From contig NZ_JMFG01000023.1 in the NCBI RefSeq assembly GCF_000687145.1, forward strand, positions 78,310 through 142,309: a DNA stretch of 64,000 nucleotides. Reading direction: 5' to 3'. Below are positions 63,040-64,000 of the stretch, piece by piece. The notes beneath the pieces were generated by a model that worked only from the letters and a program-made list of their open reading frames with translations, did not search any database and was not told the DNA's origin. A program made the translations under genes and the position numbers. Each line of letters starts with the position of its first letter. The stretch's first letter is position 1. The stretch is from Thermoanaerobaculum aquaticum. Its GTDB lineage: Bacteria; Acidobacteriota; Thermoanaerobaculia; Thermoanaerobaculales; Thermoanaerobaculaceae.

Positions 63040-64000
63040 CTAGGTGACCTTTTTCAGCACCGTGCAGACGGAGGCGCAAATAGGGCCGCCGATGTTGAAG
63101 GTGGCGGCAATTTCCGCGTTTTTTACCTGCAGTTCGGGCGGGACTTTGCCGAGGAGCTGCCAGGCGCACCAGCCGACCATGGCAATGCCGGTGGCGCCAA
63201 TGGGGTGGCCCTTGGCAATGAGCCCTCCCGAGGTGTTCACCGGGCATTCGCCCCCCACTGAGGCTTTGCCTTCCTTCCAGTAGCCGGCCCCTTCGCCGGG
63301 TTTGGCGCGGCCCAGCACCTCCACCCCAATGGCTCCCATGACCGTAAAGCAGTCGTGCACTTCCGCTACATCCACGTCTTCCGGTTTGACGCCGGCCATG
63401 GCGTAGGCGGTGTTCATGGCCTTGTAGGCGCCGGCGGGCTTGAGCACGTCCCGCACGCCTTTGCGCAAGGGGTCGGTGGCCTGGGCGTAGCCCGAAAGCT
63501 CCACGCAGTCCTGCCTGGCCACCCCCAGCCGCCGCAAGCCCTCTTCGGTGGCCAGAATTATCGCCGCGTAGCCGTCGGAAATTTGCGAGCAATCGTAGGT
63601 TTTTAAGGGAAGCCCCTCGACGACGTAGCGGTTCACGCCCTCAATTTTCATGATGTCCGCAAGGGTGGGCTTGATGCCACGCATTTGCGCGTAAGGGTTG
63701 TGCTGGGCGTTTTGGTACTCCACCACCGCCACGTGGGCCAGGTCCTCCTCGGTGACCCCGTAGGTTTTCATGTAGAGGTCCATGACTTCGGCAAAGAGGT
63801 GGGGAAAGACGTAGGTTTTGCCGATCCTTTCCTCAGGGTGGGAGAAAAAGCCCAGGGCCCGGCCAATGGCTTTGCCGTCCATTTTGCCCTGGTCGTCCCG
63901 CATTTTTTCAAAACCCACGGCAATGCCCACATCACCAAGGCCCAAAAGCAGCTTGTAGGCCACCGAGAGGATGGCCTGCCCGCCGGTGGCACAGGCGTTT
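63040..64000 (-). CDS. SCP-x type thiolase, C-terminal part (runs off the right edge)
   Basis: About 320 residues of a thiolase-superfamily protein are visible; the N-terminus lies past 64000. The active-site cysteine is in NACATGGQAIL at the window edge. Later motifs are EVHDCFT near the middle, then NTSGGLIAKGHPIGATG, which hold catalytic histidine and glycine loops. The HDCFT form is typical of SCP2/SCP-x-type thiolases acting in lipid or sterol-chain degradation. It ends GGPICASVCTVLKKVT. Fragments of its 3' end are duplicated about 2.8 kb and 0.95 kb away. The frame is open through the edge, so any internal ATG near 63963 is not the start. Confidence 0.9.
   Translation of the reverse strand, partial: NACATGGQAILSVAYKLLLGLGDVGIAVGFEKMRDDQGKMDGKAIGRALGFFSHPEERIGKTYVFPHLFAEVMDLYMKTYGVTEEDLAHVAVVEYQNAQHNPYAQMRGIKPTLADIMKIEGVNRYVVEGLPLKTYDCSQISDGYAAIILATEEGLRRLGVARQDCVELSGYAQATDPLRKGVRDVLKPAGAYKAMNTAYAMAGVKPEDVDVAEVHDCFTVMGAIGVEVLGRAKPGEGAGYWKEGKASVGGECPVNTSGGLIAKGHPIGATGIAMVGWCAWQLLGKVPPELQVKNAEIAATFNIGGPICASVCTVLKKVT

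Overview
The window comes from a Gram-negative bacterium with a GC-rich genome. LpxC and a BamA/TamA-type barrel show an outer membrane, and MqnE shows menaquinone made by the futalosine route. The gene set and the DUF4390-NtrY-NtrX order fit Acidobacteriota, perhaps a Thermoanaerobaculia-like member, but that placement is a low-confidence guess from gene content alone. No tRNA, rRNA or CRISPR array was seen.

1-43 kb is mostly ordinary chromosome in short operons. On the minus strand, lpxC, a DUF4390 protein, an NtrY-like kinase, an NtrX-like sigma-54 regulator and an edge TPR gene form one unit. Next come an HD-GYP protein with smpB, a Nudix hydrolase and uvrA. At 10.9-14.2 kb lie an octaheme HAO-like cytochrome, a hydroxylaminobenzene-mutase homologue and a secreted cupin. 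They are followed by a 1157-residue secreted protein with an HETFH motif, a diguanylate cyclase, arginase, a FabL-like reductase with a GDPD enzyme, EF-P, an Omp85 barrel, a transsulfuration pair, a hemerythrin, a MobB-MobA fusion, gltX-glnS, UspA, mqnE, a PAS/CxxC protein and an IorAB-type molybdenum oxidoreductase.

44.2-59.7 kb is a visibly more AT-rich accessory island. One minus-strand operon, tightly coupled for most of its length, encodes in order an SNF2 helicase with a DUF3883-like tail, a 1378-residue sacsin/GHKL-type ATPase, an unrecognised 89-residue protein, a ComEC-like metallo-beta-lactamase protein, a DUF1156 DNA methylase and a HEPN-DUF499 ATPase. It looks like a DNA-modification-based defence system. 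It has no PglZ, DrmB or PLD component, so it is neither canonical BREX nor DISARM. It is my main candidate for an incompletely described system.

Three AAA_14/DUF4143 ATPase genes (41.3-42.7 kb, 60.4-61.6 kb, 61.6-62.0 kb) show a shared pattern. Each has an inverted repeat at its promoter or start codon. The first lies between an intact iorA and a decayed copy of the iorA 5' end. The other two lie among decayed copies of the thiolase 3' end, whose intact version is at the right edge. A DUF433/DUF5615 toxin-antitoxin pair sits in the same right-hand array.

Two genome-wide signals also appear. Several genes have a -10 box exactly 7 nt before the start codon, which suggests leaderless transcription. 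Two intergenic spaces carry a family of hairpins whose 8-bp stems differ in sequence but keep a GGA/GGC loop and a CCCAC(ATT) tail.
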